48,201 nucleotides of DNA. It comes from Bacteroidota bacterium. GTDB lineage: Bacteria > Bacteroidota > Bacteroidia > UKL13-3. Where the stretch lies: the NCBI GenBank assembly GCA_947464275.1, contig CANHVU010000026.1, positions 1 through 48,201 of the forward strand, in the 5' to 3' direction. Under the pieces are notes generated by a model that was not told the DNA's origin, did not search any database, and was given only the letters and a program-made list of their open reading frames with translations. The translations under genes and the position numbers were made by a program. This document shows, in pieces, positions 21,920-30,888 of the stretch. The stretch's first letter is position 1, and the number at the start of each line of letters is the position of its first letter.

Positions 21920-24130
21920 ATGTTGAGTTCAGTAATTAATCAGGAGCAAGAAAACGAGCAAATTGTTAAAGCATATAGGCATTTATTAAGGTCGTGTAAA
22001 GTAGCATTAAGCAAACAAGACCGAGCGAACATTAGAGATGCATTTAACATTAGCTTAGAGGCACATAAAAGTATGAGGCGCAAAAGTGGGGAGCCTTATA
22101 TACTCCACCCAATTGCAGTAGCTCAAATTTGTGCAGAGGAAATTGGATTAGGTACTACTTCTATAATTTGTGCTTTGCTCCACGACACAGTAGAAGACAC
22201 TGACATTACTCTTGAATTGTTGGATATGAAATTTGGTCCAAAAGTATCACAAATTATTGATGGACTAACTAAAATATCTGGCGTTTTCGACCAACAAGAT
22301 AAATCGATGCAGGCCGAAAATTTCAAAAAAATGCTTCTTACTTTAAGCGAAGATGTAAGAGTAATTTTAATTAAATTGGCGGACAGGCTTCACAACATGC
22401 GAACTTTAGAAAGCATGAGTGCAAAAAGTCAATTAAAAATAGCAAGCGAAACGGCCTATGTTTATGCACCCTTAGCTCATAGATTAGGACTTTATGCCAT
22501 TAAAACTGAGCTTGAAGATTTGGCTACCAAATATCTTGACCCCGATAGTTACAACTATGTAAAAAATAGATTGCAAGAAACAAAAGCCGATCGCAATAAG
22601 TACATCAAAAATTTTATTGATCCACTACAAAAGGCTCTAGACGAAACTGGCTTACATTATGAAATAAAAGGCAGACCCAAAAGTATACACAGCATTTTAA
22701 ATAAAATGAAAAAACAAGGTATTGCCTTTGATGATGTATTTGATTTATTTGCTATCAGGGTAATTATTGATGATGAATACGAAAATGAAAAAAGTGATTG
22801 CTGGAAGGTGTATTCAACAGTAACCGATTTTTATACGCCTAATCCTGATAGATTGCGCGACTGGGTTAGCATTCCAAAGGCCAATGGTTATGAGAGTTTA
22901 CACACCACCGTTATGGGACCAAAAGGCCGTTGGGTGGAGGTTCAAATCCGCAGCAAACGAATGGATGAAATAGCCGAAAAAGGTTATGCCGCCCATTGGA
23001 AATACAAAGATGGAGCTCAAGTAAATGATAATGGTTTAGAACAATGGTTGGCAAAAGTGCGCGAAATGCTGGAAAATACAGATGGTTCGGCTGTTGAGTT
23101 TTTAGATGATTTTAAACTAAACTTATTTGCTGAAGAAATTTTTGTATTTACGCCTAAAGGCGATTTGCGTAAGTTACCGGCACAATCTACCGTATTGGAT
23201 TTTGCCTTCGATATTCACTCAGGCTTGGGTGCAAAATGTATTGGTGCTAAGGTAAATAATAAATTGGTACCTATTACTTATAAATTAGGCAATGGGGATC
23301 AAGTTGAAATTTTATCATCAACCAAACAAAAGCCTACCGAAGAATGGTTAACATGGGTGGTTACCGCTAAAGCTAAATCAAAAATTAGAGATTACTTTAA
23401 GCAAGAACGTAACCAAAGCGTTACCATGGGTAAAGAAATTTTGGAACGTAAGTTTAAAAATGCCAAAATTCCGTTTAGCAGCGAAGCCCTCAATAGCATT
23501 ATTAAATTTTATAAACTTTCAAGTGTTACAGAACTTTACTATCAATTAGTAACCGAAAAAATTGATAGAACTAAAATTGATCTAACTGCTATTTTAGAAG
23601 GTGAAACAAAAAAACAAACACAAAGCGAAGAGCAAAAACTAACCAAAAAGCCTACTAAGCCTTTAACCAAAGATGCGGTAATAATTGGGGATGGAGATCC
23701 AGTTGAATATGCATTTGCCAAATGTTGTAGCCCAATACCTGGTGATGATATTTTTGGTTTTGTTACAGTAGGTGAAGGGGTTAAAATTCATAGAACAAAT
23801 TGTACCAATGGCATCAGTTTAATGAGTAATTATGGTTACCGAATCATAAAAGCCCGTTGGGCCGATAGTAATTTAAATAGCAGCAAATCATTCTTAACAT
23901 CAATAAAAGTTCAGGGAATTGATAGTGTCGGAATTGTAAGTGCTATTACCAATATTATTTCTACCCAATTACAAATAAACATGAAGTCGATAAATGTAAC
24001 TGCAAACGAAGGCATGTTTGAAGGAAATATTACCTTACAGGTAAGTGATACCAAACATTTAGAAGAATTAATGAATAAAATTAAACAAGCCAGTCAATTA
24101 ATTTCAGTTACTAGGGTTGATATTGGATAG
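21920..24130 (+). CDS. rel: Bifunctional (p)ppGpp synthetase/hydrolase, RelA/SpoT homologue
   Basis: A 736-residue enzyme of the stringent response. The HD hydrolase has H63 (ILHPI), H88-D89 (LLHDTVEDT) and D155 (KLADRLHNMRT), all intact. The synthetase (about 245-350) has KGRPKSIHSI, VFDLFAIRVIIDD, NGYESLHTTVMG and catalytic E340 in VEVQIR. A TGS domain (about 400-470) has FTPKGDLRKLPAQSTVLDFAFDIHSGLGAKCIGAKVNNKLV. A Cys-containing segment KCCSPIPGDDIFGF precedes a C-terminal ACT domain. The complete HD site says it both makes and degrades (p)ppGpp. A TACATTGCC word at 21891 may be its -7 box. Monocistronic. Confidence 0.95.
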   Translation: MLSSVINQEQENEQIVKAYRHLLRSCKVALSKQDRANIRDAFNISLEAHKSMRRKSGEPYILHPIAVAQICAEEIGLGTTSIICALLHDTVEDTDITLELLDMKFGPKVSQIIDGLTKISGVFDQQDKSMQAENFKKMLLTLSEDVRVILIKLADRLHNMRTLESMSAKSQLKIASETAYVYAPLAHRLGLYAIKTELEDLATKYLDPDSYNYVKNRLQETKADRNKYIKNFIDPLQKALDETGLHYEIKGRPKSIHSILNKMKKQGIAFDDVFDLFAIRVIIDDEYENEKSDCWKVYSTVTDFYTPNPDRLRDWVSIPKANGYESLHTTVMGPKGRWVEVQIRSKRMDEIAEKGYAAHWKYKDGAQVNDNGLEQWLAKVREMLENTDGSAVEFLDDFKLNLFAEEIFVFTPKGDLRKLPAQSTVLDFAFDIHSGLGAKCIGAKVNNKLVPITYKLGNGDQVEILSSTKQKPTEEWLTWVVTAKAKSKIRDYFKQERNQSVTMGKEILERKFKNAKIPFSSEALNSIIKFYKLSSVTELYYQLVTEKIDRTKIDLTAILEGETKKQTQSEEQKLTKKPTKPLTKDAVIIGDGDPVEYAFAKCCSPIPGDDIFGFVTVGEGVKIHRTNCTNGISLMSNYGYRIIKARWADSNLNSSKSFLTSIKVQGIDSVGIVSAITNIISTQLQINMKSINVTANEGMFEGNITLQVSDTKHLEELMNKIKQASQLISVTRVDIG

Positions 24131-24139
24131 AGTTGGTTT

Positions 24140-24178
24140 CTAGCTGCTGGCAACTGGCTTCTGGCCTCTAGCAGCTAG
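24140..24178. repeat. Hairpin repeat in the rel-tatC gap
   Basis: CTAGCTGCT (24140-24148) pairs perfectly with AGCAGCTAG (24170-24178), with an inner GGCAACTGGC...GGCC-rich loop. Downstream, about 24200-24275, lies AT-rich degenerate repetition of a CATAATTCTT/TCATACTT-type word, then CTATCAACT twice (24282-24316). No ORF is seen in this 214-base gap. Confidence 0.55.
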
Positions 24179-24344
24179 CTTTATGTTGATTTAAAATTTC
24201 ATACTTAATTCTTCATAATTCTTCCCATTTCAAAAATCACATCTCACATTTCATAAATCATACTTCATACTTTTGCATTTACCTATCAACTGTCAACAAA
24301 AAACTATCAACTAAAATAATTACTTTCGCGCTCGTTTAAAAAAT

Positions 24345-25178
24345 ATGTCTTTAGATCAATTGCCAGATGACCAATTTTCTGATACCAAGGAAATGACTTT
24401 TTTTGACCATATAGATGAGTTACGAAGCCACCTTGTACGTTCAGTAATTGCCATATTAATTGGAGCTGTAACAGCTTTTTTTAATAAATATATCTTGTTC
24501 GATATCATTATTTTTGGTCCTATGCGAACCGATTTTTTCAGTTACCGCATGTTGTGTAAATTATCGTATTGGGCTAAAGGAACCGATGAATACTGTGTAA
24601 AAAGCATTGATTTTGCTTTAAAGAACATTGATATGACAGGGCAATTTACCCAACATTTATGGATTGCATTTATTGCTGGACTTATTATAGCTTTTCCTTA
24701 TATTCTTTGGCAGTTATGGCGTTTTATTAAACCTGCATTGAGTAAAAAAGAAATAACCTATGCGCGCGGGTTAGTATTCTTTAGCTCTGGTTTATTTTTT
24801 ATTGGAATAGCTTTTGGATATTATTTTTTAACCCCAGTTTCGGTTTCATTCATGGGTTCATACCAAGTAAGCACTTTGGTAAGCAATGAAATAAATTTAG
24901 AGTCATATATATCGTTTGTATCAACCATTACTTTTGCCTGCGGATTGATGTTTGAAATGCCAATTTTAGTTTACTTTCTTGTGAAAATTGGTATATTAAG
25001 TGCGCGTATTATGAGTAAATACCGTAAACATGCTGTTTTGGTAATTTTGATTTTGGCAGGTATTTTAACTCCTTCACCCGATATGGCTAGCCAAATATTA
25101 ATGGCTTTACCATTATACTTATTATACGAATTGAGTATTTTTATAGCAAGAGGGGTTGAGAAAAATAAAATTAGATAA
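24345..25178 (+). CDS. tatC: Twin-arginine translocase subunit TatC
   Basis: A 277-residue, six-helix inner-membrane protein that recognises twin-arginine signal peptides and exports folded proteins. Signatures are MTFFDHIDELRSHLVRSVIAI near the N-terminus, containing the conserved HxxELR motif, and the later segment PYILWQLWRFIKPALSKKE. The last third includes AGILTPSPDMASQILMALPLYLLYELSIFIAR. An inserted loop after helix 1 (about 60-105) is as in Bacteroidota. TACTTTCGC at 24321 is a near-consensus -7 box. rpiB follows 21 bases downstream and is likely in the same operon. Confidence 0.95.
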   Translation: MSLDQLPDDQFSDTKEMTFFDHIDELRSHLVRSVIAILIGAVTAFFNKYILFDIIIFGPMRTDFFSYRMLCKLSYWAKGTDEYCVKSIDFALKNIDMTGQFTQHLWIAFIAGLIIAFPYILWQLWRFIKPALSKKEITYARGLVFFSSGLFFIGIAFGYYFLTPVSVSFMGSYQVSTLVSNEINLESYISFVSTITFACGLMFEMPILVYFLVKIGILSARIMSKYRKHAVLVILILAGILTPSPDMASQILMALPLYLLYELSIFIARGVEKNKIR

Positions 25179-25199
25179 TAAATTAATAATCCACATATC

Positions 25200-25628
25200 A
25201 TGAAAATAGCCATTGCAGCTGACCATGCAGGTTTTGAGTACAAGGAAATCATCAAAGCCATGCTTACCGATTTAAATTACAACGTTACCGATTTTGGCAC
25301 ACACTCTACTGCATCAATGGATTATCCTGATGTTTCGCATCCGTTAGCTACAAGTATTGAAAACAAAGAAAATGAGTTAGGAATTATTATTTGTGGTAGT
25401 GGCAATGGTGTTAACATGAGCGTAAATAAACACCAAGGCATTAGAGGTGCATTATGTTGGACCGATGAAATTAGCAGCCTAGCACGCACACACAACGATG
25501 CAAATGTATTGGCATTACCTGCACGTTTTATTGATATTGAACTAGCCAAACGCATTACCATGACATTTTTAACAACTCATTTTGAAGGTGGACGTCACCA
25601 AAACAGAGTGGATAAGATTAGTTGTTAG
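25200..25628 (+). CDS. rpiB: Ribose-5-phosphate isomerase B
   Basis: A 142-residue enzyme that interconverts ribose 5-phosphate and ribulose 5-phosphate. Signatures: IAIAADHAGFEYKE at the N-terminus, DYPDVSHPLA, the active-site IICGSGNGVNMSVNKHQGIR with its Cys, and RTHNDANVLALPARF with the conserved His. Length and order match the RpiB/LacA family; the CGSGNG form fits RpiB rather than galactose-6-phosphate isomerase. It lies 21 bases after tatC. A terminator follows. Confidence 0.93.
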   Translation: MKIAIAADHAGFEYKEIIKAMLTDLNYNVTDFGTHSTASMDYPDVSHPLATSIENKENELGIIICGSGNGVNMSVNKHQGIRGALCWTDEISSLARTHNDANVLALPARFIDIELAKRITMTFLTTHFEGGRHQNRVDKISC

Positions 25629-25672
25629 CGGATAATAAAAACAATCAAATAAGAAGGTTAACAGCATTACAT

Positions 25673-25706
25673 AAAAAAAATCCGAAAGTTTATTTCGGAT
25701 TTTTTT
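25673..25706. terminator. Bidirectional terminator
   Basis: AAATCCGAAA-GTTTA-TTTCGGATTT with A-run and T-run flanks. It serves rpiB on the plus strand and, from the other side, the outer-membrane protein gene ending at 25739. Confidence 0.9.
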
Positions 25707-25738
25707 GTTGCAAAATTTCTAAAATATTTCCTAATCAC

Positions 25739-26437
25739 CTAAAACCTATATCCTAAGTTTAAGCCAAACCCAGTATTTTTATTTACTAAAGAACTGTTTG
25801 TTTTAGAGTTGACATTTACCAAACCCAATTGGGAACTAAGTGTTAAATTTAAACCATTTGCTAGTTGATAACCAACCATAAAATTGGCTCCCATATCTAA
25901 AGTTTTGAAATAAATTAAATTATTGGTTTCGTTACTTGGAGCTTCTTCCTGAATTTTTAAATCAGCATCGTCAGGGGCTGAATTACCGCTAAAAACAGCC
26001 GTTCCGCCAATACAATAACCAACATAAGGACCAAAACCCAATATCAGTTTACCTGAACCAAGCATTGGTTTATACAGAAAATTAAGTGGCATTTCAATAT
26101 ATTTTAAATTCAACTCGCGGGTTACACTTCTGGTAATAAAAAATTGTGTATAATCAATATTTCCGGTAGTTCCTTTGGTTATGTATTGTAATCCAATTTG
26201 CACATAAAACTCTGGTACTATATAAATTTCCTCATTTATGCCCAAAGTAAATCTTGGTACCAAACTGTTGGTAAGTGCTGCACCCTTTTCATTGGTTCCG
26301 TTTATGTTTTGAAAATTTAGGCCGCCATACACTCCAAATGAAAAACGTTTTTCGTTTGGGTGGTTACTTTCGTCTTGTGCAAATACATTGATTGTTAGCG
26401 TGCTTAAAATCAATAATAGGTATATTCTGTTTTTCAT
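25739..26437 (-). CDS. Outer-membrane beta-barrel protein (PorT-like)
   Basis: A 232-residue protein with signal peptide MKNRIYLLLILSTLTINVFAQ. The mature part alternates polar and hydrophobic residues, with typical strands FSFGVYGGLNFQNINGT, YVQIGLQYITKG, LKYIEMPLNFLYKP, LILGFGPYVGY, and a closing GFGLNLGYRF that ends in Phe. This fits the eight-stranded outer-membrane beta-barrel family (OMP_b-brl_2) abundant in Bacteroidota. Function is not assigned; family members include PorT of the T9SS, but nothing specific to PorT is seen. It is 11 bases after the OmpA-type lipoprotein gene and is probably co-transcribed with it. Confidence 0.8.
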   Translation of the reverse strand: MKNRIYLLLILSTLTINVFAQDESNHPNEKRFSFGVYGGLNFQNINGTNEKGAALTNSLVPRFTLGINEEIYIVPEFYVQIGLQYITKGTTGNIDYTQFFITRSVTRELNLKYIEMPLNFLYKPMLGSGKLILGFGPYVGYCIGGTAVFSGNSAPDDADLKIQEEAPSNETNNLIYFKTLDMGANFMVGYQLANGLNLTLSSQLGLVNVNSKTNSSLVNKNTGFGLNLGYRF

Positions 26438-26448
26438 GGCTGTTTTTA

Positions 26449-27126
26449 TTAATTACCAGATTCTTTAGCTGCATCTTTACGCATTTGAGCGTTAGCAGTA
26501 ATTAAAAATTCAACTCTTCTGTTTTGAGCACGGGTATCTTCATCATCGTTGCTATAATTAGGAGCTGTTTCGCCATAACCTTTGGTGCTAATGCGAAAGC
26601 TGCCAATGCCATTTGTTTGCAAAAAACTAGCCACAGAAGCTGCACGTTTTTTTGATAATTTCATATTGTAAGCATCTGAACCCGAATTATCGGTATGTCC
26701 TTGAATTTCAATATTGGTTTCAGGGTATTTACCTAAAACACTAATTAGTTTATTTAAATTTTGGGCCGAGCTATTATTTAATCCAGATTGGTTAATTTCA
26801 AATAAAATTTTATCGCTAAATTCTACCACAATGCCTTCGCCAACTCTATAAACTTTTGCTCCTGGAACTGTTTTCTTAATTTCTTCGGCTTGCTTATCCA
26901 TTTTATTGCCAATTATTGCGCCAGTAGCACCGCCAACTGTTGCGCCAATTAAAGCGCCTAAAGCTGTATTGCCAGATGCTCTGCCAATTACTGCACCAAT
27001 AACTGCTCCACCACCCGTGCCAATTAATGCACCTTTTTTAGTTTTATTCAGTGCACAGCTCGAAATCAATATGCTTAAAGCCATTAGTGTTATAAAACAG
27101 CCTGTTATTATGTTACTTTTTTTCAT
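26449..27126 (-). CDS. OmpA-family peptidoglycan-binding lipoprotein with glycine zipper
   Basis: A 225-residue lipoprotein. The signal ends in lipobox LISSC (Cys about residue 24). A Gly/Ala-rich zipper (about 32-75) follows: KGALIGTGGGAVIGAVIGRASG and GALIGATVGGATGAIIG. The C-terminal OmpA domain (about 105-210) carries IEIQGHTDNSGSDAYNMKLSKKRAASV and the RAQNRRVEFLI motif, whose Asp and Arg bind diaminopimelate of peptidoglycan. It should tether the outer membrane to the cell wall. First gene of a two-gene unit with the beta-barrel gene downstream. Confidence 0.9.
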   Translation of the reverse strand: MKKSNIITGCFITLMALSILISSCALNKTKKGALIGTGGGAVIGAVIGRASGNTALGALIGATVGGATGAIIGNKMDKQAEEIKKTVPGAKVYRVGEGIVVEFSDKILFEINQSGLNNSSAQNLNKLISVLGKYPETNIEIQGHTDNSGSDAYNMKLSKKRAASVASFLQTNGIGSFRISTKGYGETAPNYSNDDEDTRAQNRRVEFLITANAQMRKDAAKESGN

Positions 27127-27307
27127 GTAGATAGTTGGTATTAATTAAGCTACAAACGTATTTAGCCAAAGCTTAAAAAAATTACACATGAAACATTAAA
27201 TGTTACATATTTACTAGCTCTTGCCATTCGAAATTTGCTTTTAAATTGATACGGGTCATAAATTAAAATTGCGCTTAATTGAAACTTGCAAACTTTATTT
27301 ATAAATA

Positions 27308-29074
27308 ATGAGTACCAAAAATTTCAACGCACATAGTTTTCATATTCCTGTTATGGGTATTGGGTTTACCATCGATTCGCCTATAAAAGTGGCAGCTTAT
27401 GGCATTTCATCTACGCTCTCATTGGTTGATGATGTTTTGATGGAAAAATTGCGCGCATTTTATTCTGAAAAATGGAATTTGCCTTATGAGGCGATTACCA
27501 ATAAAGTAGAAGACTCAAGGGCTAAACGCATTACGGCTTACTTAAACATAGTTGATCAAATTGTGAAACAAAAGTTTGAACAATTGAAACAATCGGTGGC
27601 CGAAAAAGGTGGCGAGTTTGAAAAATATATCAATATGTTGCCCGATTATGCCGAAATTAAAAAGCAATTCAATAGTTTTATTGATAATAATAAAACCATT
27701 GACGACCTTAAAAATTGGGCCAATACACATTTGCAAATGGGCAGCATTGATGTAAATATAATGACCAAATTAGATAAGGAAAATAAGTTTAATAACGAAA
27801 AACTTCCTGTAATTTATAACGATGCTCATGCAGCTTTGCGTGGTTTTGCAAACAGTAATTTACATTCGTCTATTGTGCTTTCGGCTGGTATGAATCCTAG
27901 GCTTTATGCTTATTTTGAGCAATTAGACAACTTTTTTCCAGACCAAAATGGTAATTTAGAAAAAAAGGTAATTTTAAAAATTAGTGATTACCGTTCTGCT
28001 TTAATTCAAGGAAAATTTTTAGCTAAAAAAGGCATTTGGATTTCGGAATACAGGGTAGAATCAGGTTTAAATTGTGGCGGACATGCTTTTGGAAATGATG
28101 CTTCGCTAATGGGGCCTATTTTAGAAGAGTTTAAACAAAATAAACAAGAGTTAATTAATGCCATACACCAAGTATATATAGCTGCTTTAGCCGAAAAAAA
28201 TAAGTTTGTGACTGCTGAACCTTTACCTGTTAAATTTACTGCCCAAGGTGGAGTTGGCACAGCAGAAGAACATCAGTTTTTATTAGAAAAATACGAGTTA
28301 GATTCAATTGGTTGGGGAACACCATTTTTATTGGTTCCTGAAGCCACAACTGTGGATAACGAAACATTAGATTTGCTTTGTAAGGCTAAAGAAAACGATT
28401 TGTATTTAAGCAGTATTTCGCCATTAGGTGTTCCATTTAACTCGTTAAAAGGTAATACTAAAGATGCTGAAAGACTAGAATGGATAGCTAAAGGAAGGCC
28501 GGGAAGCAGCTGCCCGCGCGAATTTGCTAAACTTAATAACGATTTTACCGAAGAGGTAATTTGTACTGCATCGCGCCAATATCAAAACCTAAAGTTACAA
28601 GCATTACAATCGCAAAATTTACCAACTGAGGAATTAGAAGATGCCAACGATTTAGCCATGCAAAAAACATGTTTATGTGTAGGTTTAGGCACTTCTGCAT
28701 TATTGGTAAATGGTTTAAGCACCCGAACTGAAGGCCCTGGAGTAGCAGTTTGCCCAGGTCCAAATATGGCTTATTACTCTAAAATAGTATCGCTACAAAC
28801 CATGTGTAACCACATTTATGGTAAAGAAAATTTGGTAGATAATCCTAACAGACCTCATGTGTTTTTAAAAGAATTAGAACTAAATTTAGATTATTACCAT
28901 AACCAACTTAAAAGCTATTTAGCCAAACCTACCGATGCCATGAAAAAACAGCTCAATAATATGGCCAAAAACTTAGAAAGCGGTATTCGTTATTACATGG
29001 AATTATTCCATAATCAGCCTAATATTATCAATCAATTAGCTACTTATAAAATAACAACTTTAACAAATGGATAA
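27308..29074 (+). CDS. Conserved protein of unknown function, cysteine-containing, 588 residues
   Basis: I do not recognise a characterised family. The protein is soluble, with no signal peptide. An alpha-rich N-terminal half contains SPIKVAAYGISSTLSLVDDVLMEKLR and coiled-coil-like EKLRAFYSEKWNL. The middle has WISEYRVESGLNCGGHAFG and, further on, KFTAQGGVGTAEEHQFLLEK and SIGWGTPFLLVPEAT. The glycine-rich runs look like phosphate- or flavin-binding loops of a TIM-barrel enzyme. Six cysteines sit in conserved-looking places (GLNCGG, GSSCPREF, EVICTAS, KTCLCVGLG, VAVCPGP, QTMCNHIYG), enough for an Fe-S cluster. A flavin/Fe-S enzyme is a guess. Its stop codon overlaps the start of a 30-residue microprotein gene. 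Confidence 0.7.
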   Translation: MSTKNFNAHSFHIPVMGIGFTIDSPIKVAAYGISSTLSLVDDVLMEKLRAFYSEKWNLPYEAITNKVEDSRAKRITAYLNIVDQIVKQKFEQLKQSVAEKGGEFEKYINMLPDYAEIKKQFNSFIDNNKTIDDLKNWANTHLQMGSIDVNIMTKLDKENKFNNEKLPVIYNDAHAALRGFANSNLHSSIVLSAGMNPRLYAYFEQLDNFFPDQNGNLEKKVILKISDYRSALIQGKFLAKKGIWISEYRVESGLNCGGHAFGNDASLMGPILEEFKQNKQELINAIHQVYIAALAEKNKFVTAEPLPVKFTAQGGVGTAEEHQFLLEKYELDSIGWGTPFLLVPEATTVDNETLDLLCKAKENDLYLSSISPLGVPFNSLKGNTKDAERLEWIAKGRPGSSCPREFAKLNNDFTEEVICTASRQYQNLKLQALQSQNLPTEELEDANDLAMQKTCLCVGLGTSALLVNGLSTRTEGPGVAVCPGPNMAYYSKIVSLQTMCNHIYGKENLVDNPNRPHVFLKELELNLDYYHNQLKSYLAKPTDAMKKQLNNMAKNLESGIRYYMELFHNQPNIINQLATYKITTLTNG

Positions 29075-29159
29075 GGTAATTTTTGGTATTGTATTGCTGC
29101 ATTTGATAGCAGGTTTTGGTTGGGTTATTTATAAAATGGAGTTTAAAAACAAAAAATAA
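29067..29159 (+). CDS. 30-residue single-pass membrane microprotein
   Basis: The ATG at 29067 overlaps the last 8 bases of the 588-residue gene (ATGGATAA), and the frame ends with TAA at 29157-29159. The product is MDKVIFGIVLLHLIAGFGWV followed by IYKMEFKNKK: a short acidic/basic start, one hydrophobic helix of about 20 residues, and a basic tail. It would sit in the inner membrane with the Lys-rich end inside. Stop-start overlap suggests translational coupling to the upstream gene. Composition and overlap favour a real gene, but length alone cannot prove it. Confidence 0.5.
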   Translation: MDKVIFGIVLLHLIAGFGWVIYKMEFKNKK

Positions 29160-29277
29160 TAATGCTCATTTAAACTAAAAAGAGCCCAATAAATTACTGA
29201 GCTCATTCTTACTAAATCTAATTATGAATATATCTAAACTTTGAGGTATATTATATAAACAATAAACCTCAAATTAC

Positions 29278-29312
29278 ACCAAAGGCTGCTTTAAATAAAA
29301 GCAGCCTTTGGT
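29278..29312. terminator. Perfect 15-base-pair hairpin after the ornithine aminotransferase gene
   Basis: ACCAAAGGCTGCTTT-AAATA-AAAGCAGCCTTTGGT, only 3 bases from the aminotransferase stop. On the plus strand it is followed by ATTTTATT; on the minus strand the T-run is weak (GTAATTTGAGG). It probably terminates or protects the minus-strand transcript, or ends both convergent transcripts. Confidence 0.65.
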
Positions 29313-29315
29313 ATT

Positions 29316-30563
29316 TTATTGTAATCCTAAAATTACTTTTTCTATTATATCGCAAGCTTGGTTCATTTGCTCGGCATTAATGGTTAATGGCGGAGCAAAA
29401 CGTATGATATCGCCATGCGTTTGTTTGGCTAAAAGGCCATTTTCTTTTAAAGTTAAGCAAACATCGTAAGCAGTTTTTCCATTGCCAAAAGGCATAATTA
29501 CAATGGCATTTAATAAACCTCGGCCACGTACCAAACTAACCAAATTGGTTTTTTGCATCAAGGCTGTCATTCGTTCTCTGAAAATGATACCCATTGCCTC
29601 TGAATTTTCGGCTAATTTTTCATCAGTTAATACTTTTAACGATTCCATGGCTACTGCACAAGCCAAAGGATTTCCGCCATAAGTACTTCCGTGCTCGCCT
29701 GGTTTTATGGTAAGCATTATTTCATTATTGGCTAAAACGGCAGCAACAGGCATGGTTCCACCTGAAAGTGCTTTTCCTAAAATTAAAATATCGGGTTTTA
29801 CTTGCTCATGGTCACAGGCCAACATTTTACCTGTGCGGCATAAGCCAGTTTGCACCTCATCGGCTATCATTAACACATTGTATTTGGTACATAAAGCGCG
29901 TACACCTTGTAAGTAACCTTCGTGTGGCACTACCACTCCAGCTTCGCCCTGAATGGGCTCAAACATAAACGCACAAATATTTTTATTGGCTTTAAAGGTT
30001 TCTTCTAAAATGGCTAAATCGTTATATGGAACCAATTTAAAACCTGGCATGTAAGGACCAAAACCTTTGTAACTACTTGGGTCGTTGCTGCTCGAAATAG
30101 CTGCCATAGTTCTACCCCAAAAATTACCTTCTACAAAAATTACTTCTGCTTGGTTTTCTGCAATGCCTTTTACATCATAACCCCAACGTCTGGCTAGTTT
30201 AATGGCAGTTTCGCCACCTTCTACGCCTGTGTTCATGGGTAATACTTTATCAAAACCAAAGTAATGGGTAATAAATTTTTCGTATTCGCCTAATTGGTTA
30301 TTATGGAAAGCTCTGCTGGTTAAGGTTAGTTTTTGCGCTTGGTTTATCATGGCATTAACTATACGCGGGTGGCAGTGACCTTGGTTTACAGCACTGTATG
30401 CCGAAAGGAAATCAAAATATTGTTTGCCTTCTACATCGTACATAAAAATGCCTTCGGCTTTTTCTATCACTACCGGAATAGGATGATAATTATGCGCGCC
30501 AAATTCGTGTTCTAGTTCTATAAAATAATCGCTTTTGCTTAAATTCAATGAGTTATGTTCCAT
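29316..30563 (-). CDS. rocD: Ornithine aminotransferase (ornithine-oxo-acid transaminase)
   Basis: A 415-residue class III PLP aminotransferase converting ornithine and 2-oxoglutarate to glutamate semialdehyde and glutamate. Family-specific features: [25 protein letters not shown], then [83 protein letters not shown]; and PLP Lys264 in [15 protein letters not shown]. The AHNYHP and NQGHCHP segments separate OAT from acetylornithine and GABA aminotransferases. Monocistronic, with a strong hairpin after the stop. Confidence 0.95.
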   Translation of the reverse strand: MEHNSLNLSKSDYFIELEHEFGAHNYHPIPVVIEKAEGIFMYDVEGKQYFDFLSAYSAVNQGHCHPRIVNAMINQAQKLTLTSRAFHNNQLGEYEKFITHYFGFDKVLPMNTGVEGGETAIKLARRWGYDVKGIAENQAEVIFVEGNFWGRTMAAISSSNDPSSYKGFGPYMPGFKLVPYNDLAILEETFKANKNICAFMFEPIQGEAGVVVPHEGYLQGVRALCTKYNVLMIADEVQTGLCRTGKMLACDHEQVKPDILILGKALSGGTMPVAAVLANNEIMLTIKPGEHGSTYGGNPLACAVAMESLKVLTDEKLAENSEAMGIIFRERMTALMQKTNLVSLVRGRGLLNAIVIMPFGNGKTAYDVCLTLKENGLLAKQTHGDIIRFAPPLTINAEQMNQACDIIEKVILGLQ

Positions 30564-30628
30564 ACTGTGGGCAAAGGTAAGCCAATTTTAATGGAAAAAA
30601 ACAGGAGTTTTGTTATCCACTTGCTAAT

Positions 30629-30644
30629 CCCGAAAGCTTTCGGG
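30629..30644. repeat. Perfect palindrome CCCGAAAGCTTTCGGG
   Basis: A 16-base perfect palindrome. It opens the repeat-rich part of the gene-poor gap 30564-30888, which otherwise holds only direct words (CGTTGTTCGATAAACGG) and AT-rich sequence before the next gene. Confidence 0.7.
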
Positions 30645-30689
30645 AAAGGGGCAATTGATTCGTTGTTCGATAAACGGTCACCGAAGGCA

Positions 30690-30707
30690 GGCCGATAGCT
30701 ATCGGCC
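30690..30707. repeat. Perfect palindrome GGCCGATAGCTATCGGCC
   Basis: An 18-base perfect palindrome sharing the CCGATAGCTATCGG core with the palindrome inserted into the tRNA-Pro fragment at 14625-14644. No gene is seen in the surrounding 325-base gap. Confidence 0.75.
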
Positions 30708-30888
30708 GAAGTGTTGTTTTCCGAATTTGGTTATTGAAAACAAATACCATTTAATTCAATAGGAGTTAGTTTAAATAAAATTTAAATTTGGCTAGTAAAA
30801 CTTGTGTTATTAAATAAGTTTGTAGTATAAAGCCATACTAATATCATGGTTATATACAAGTTAAGTGCAAGCTTAGACAAACAATAAA

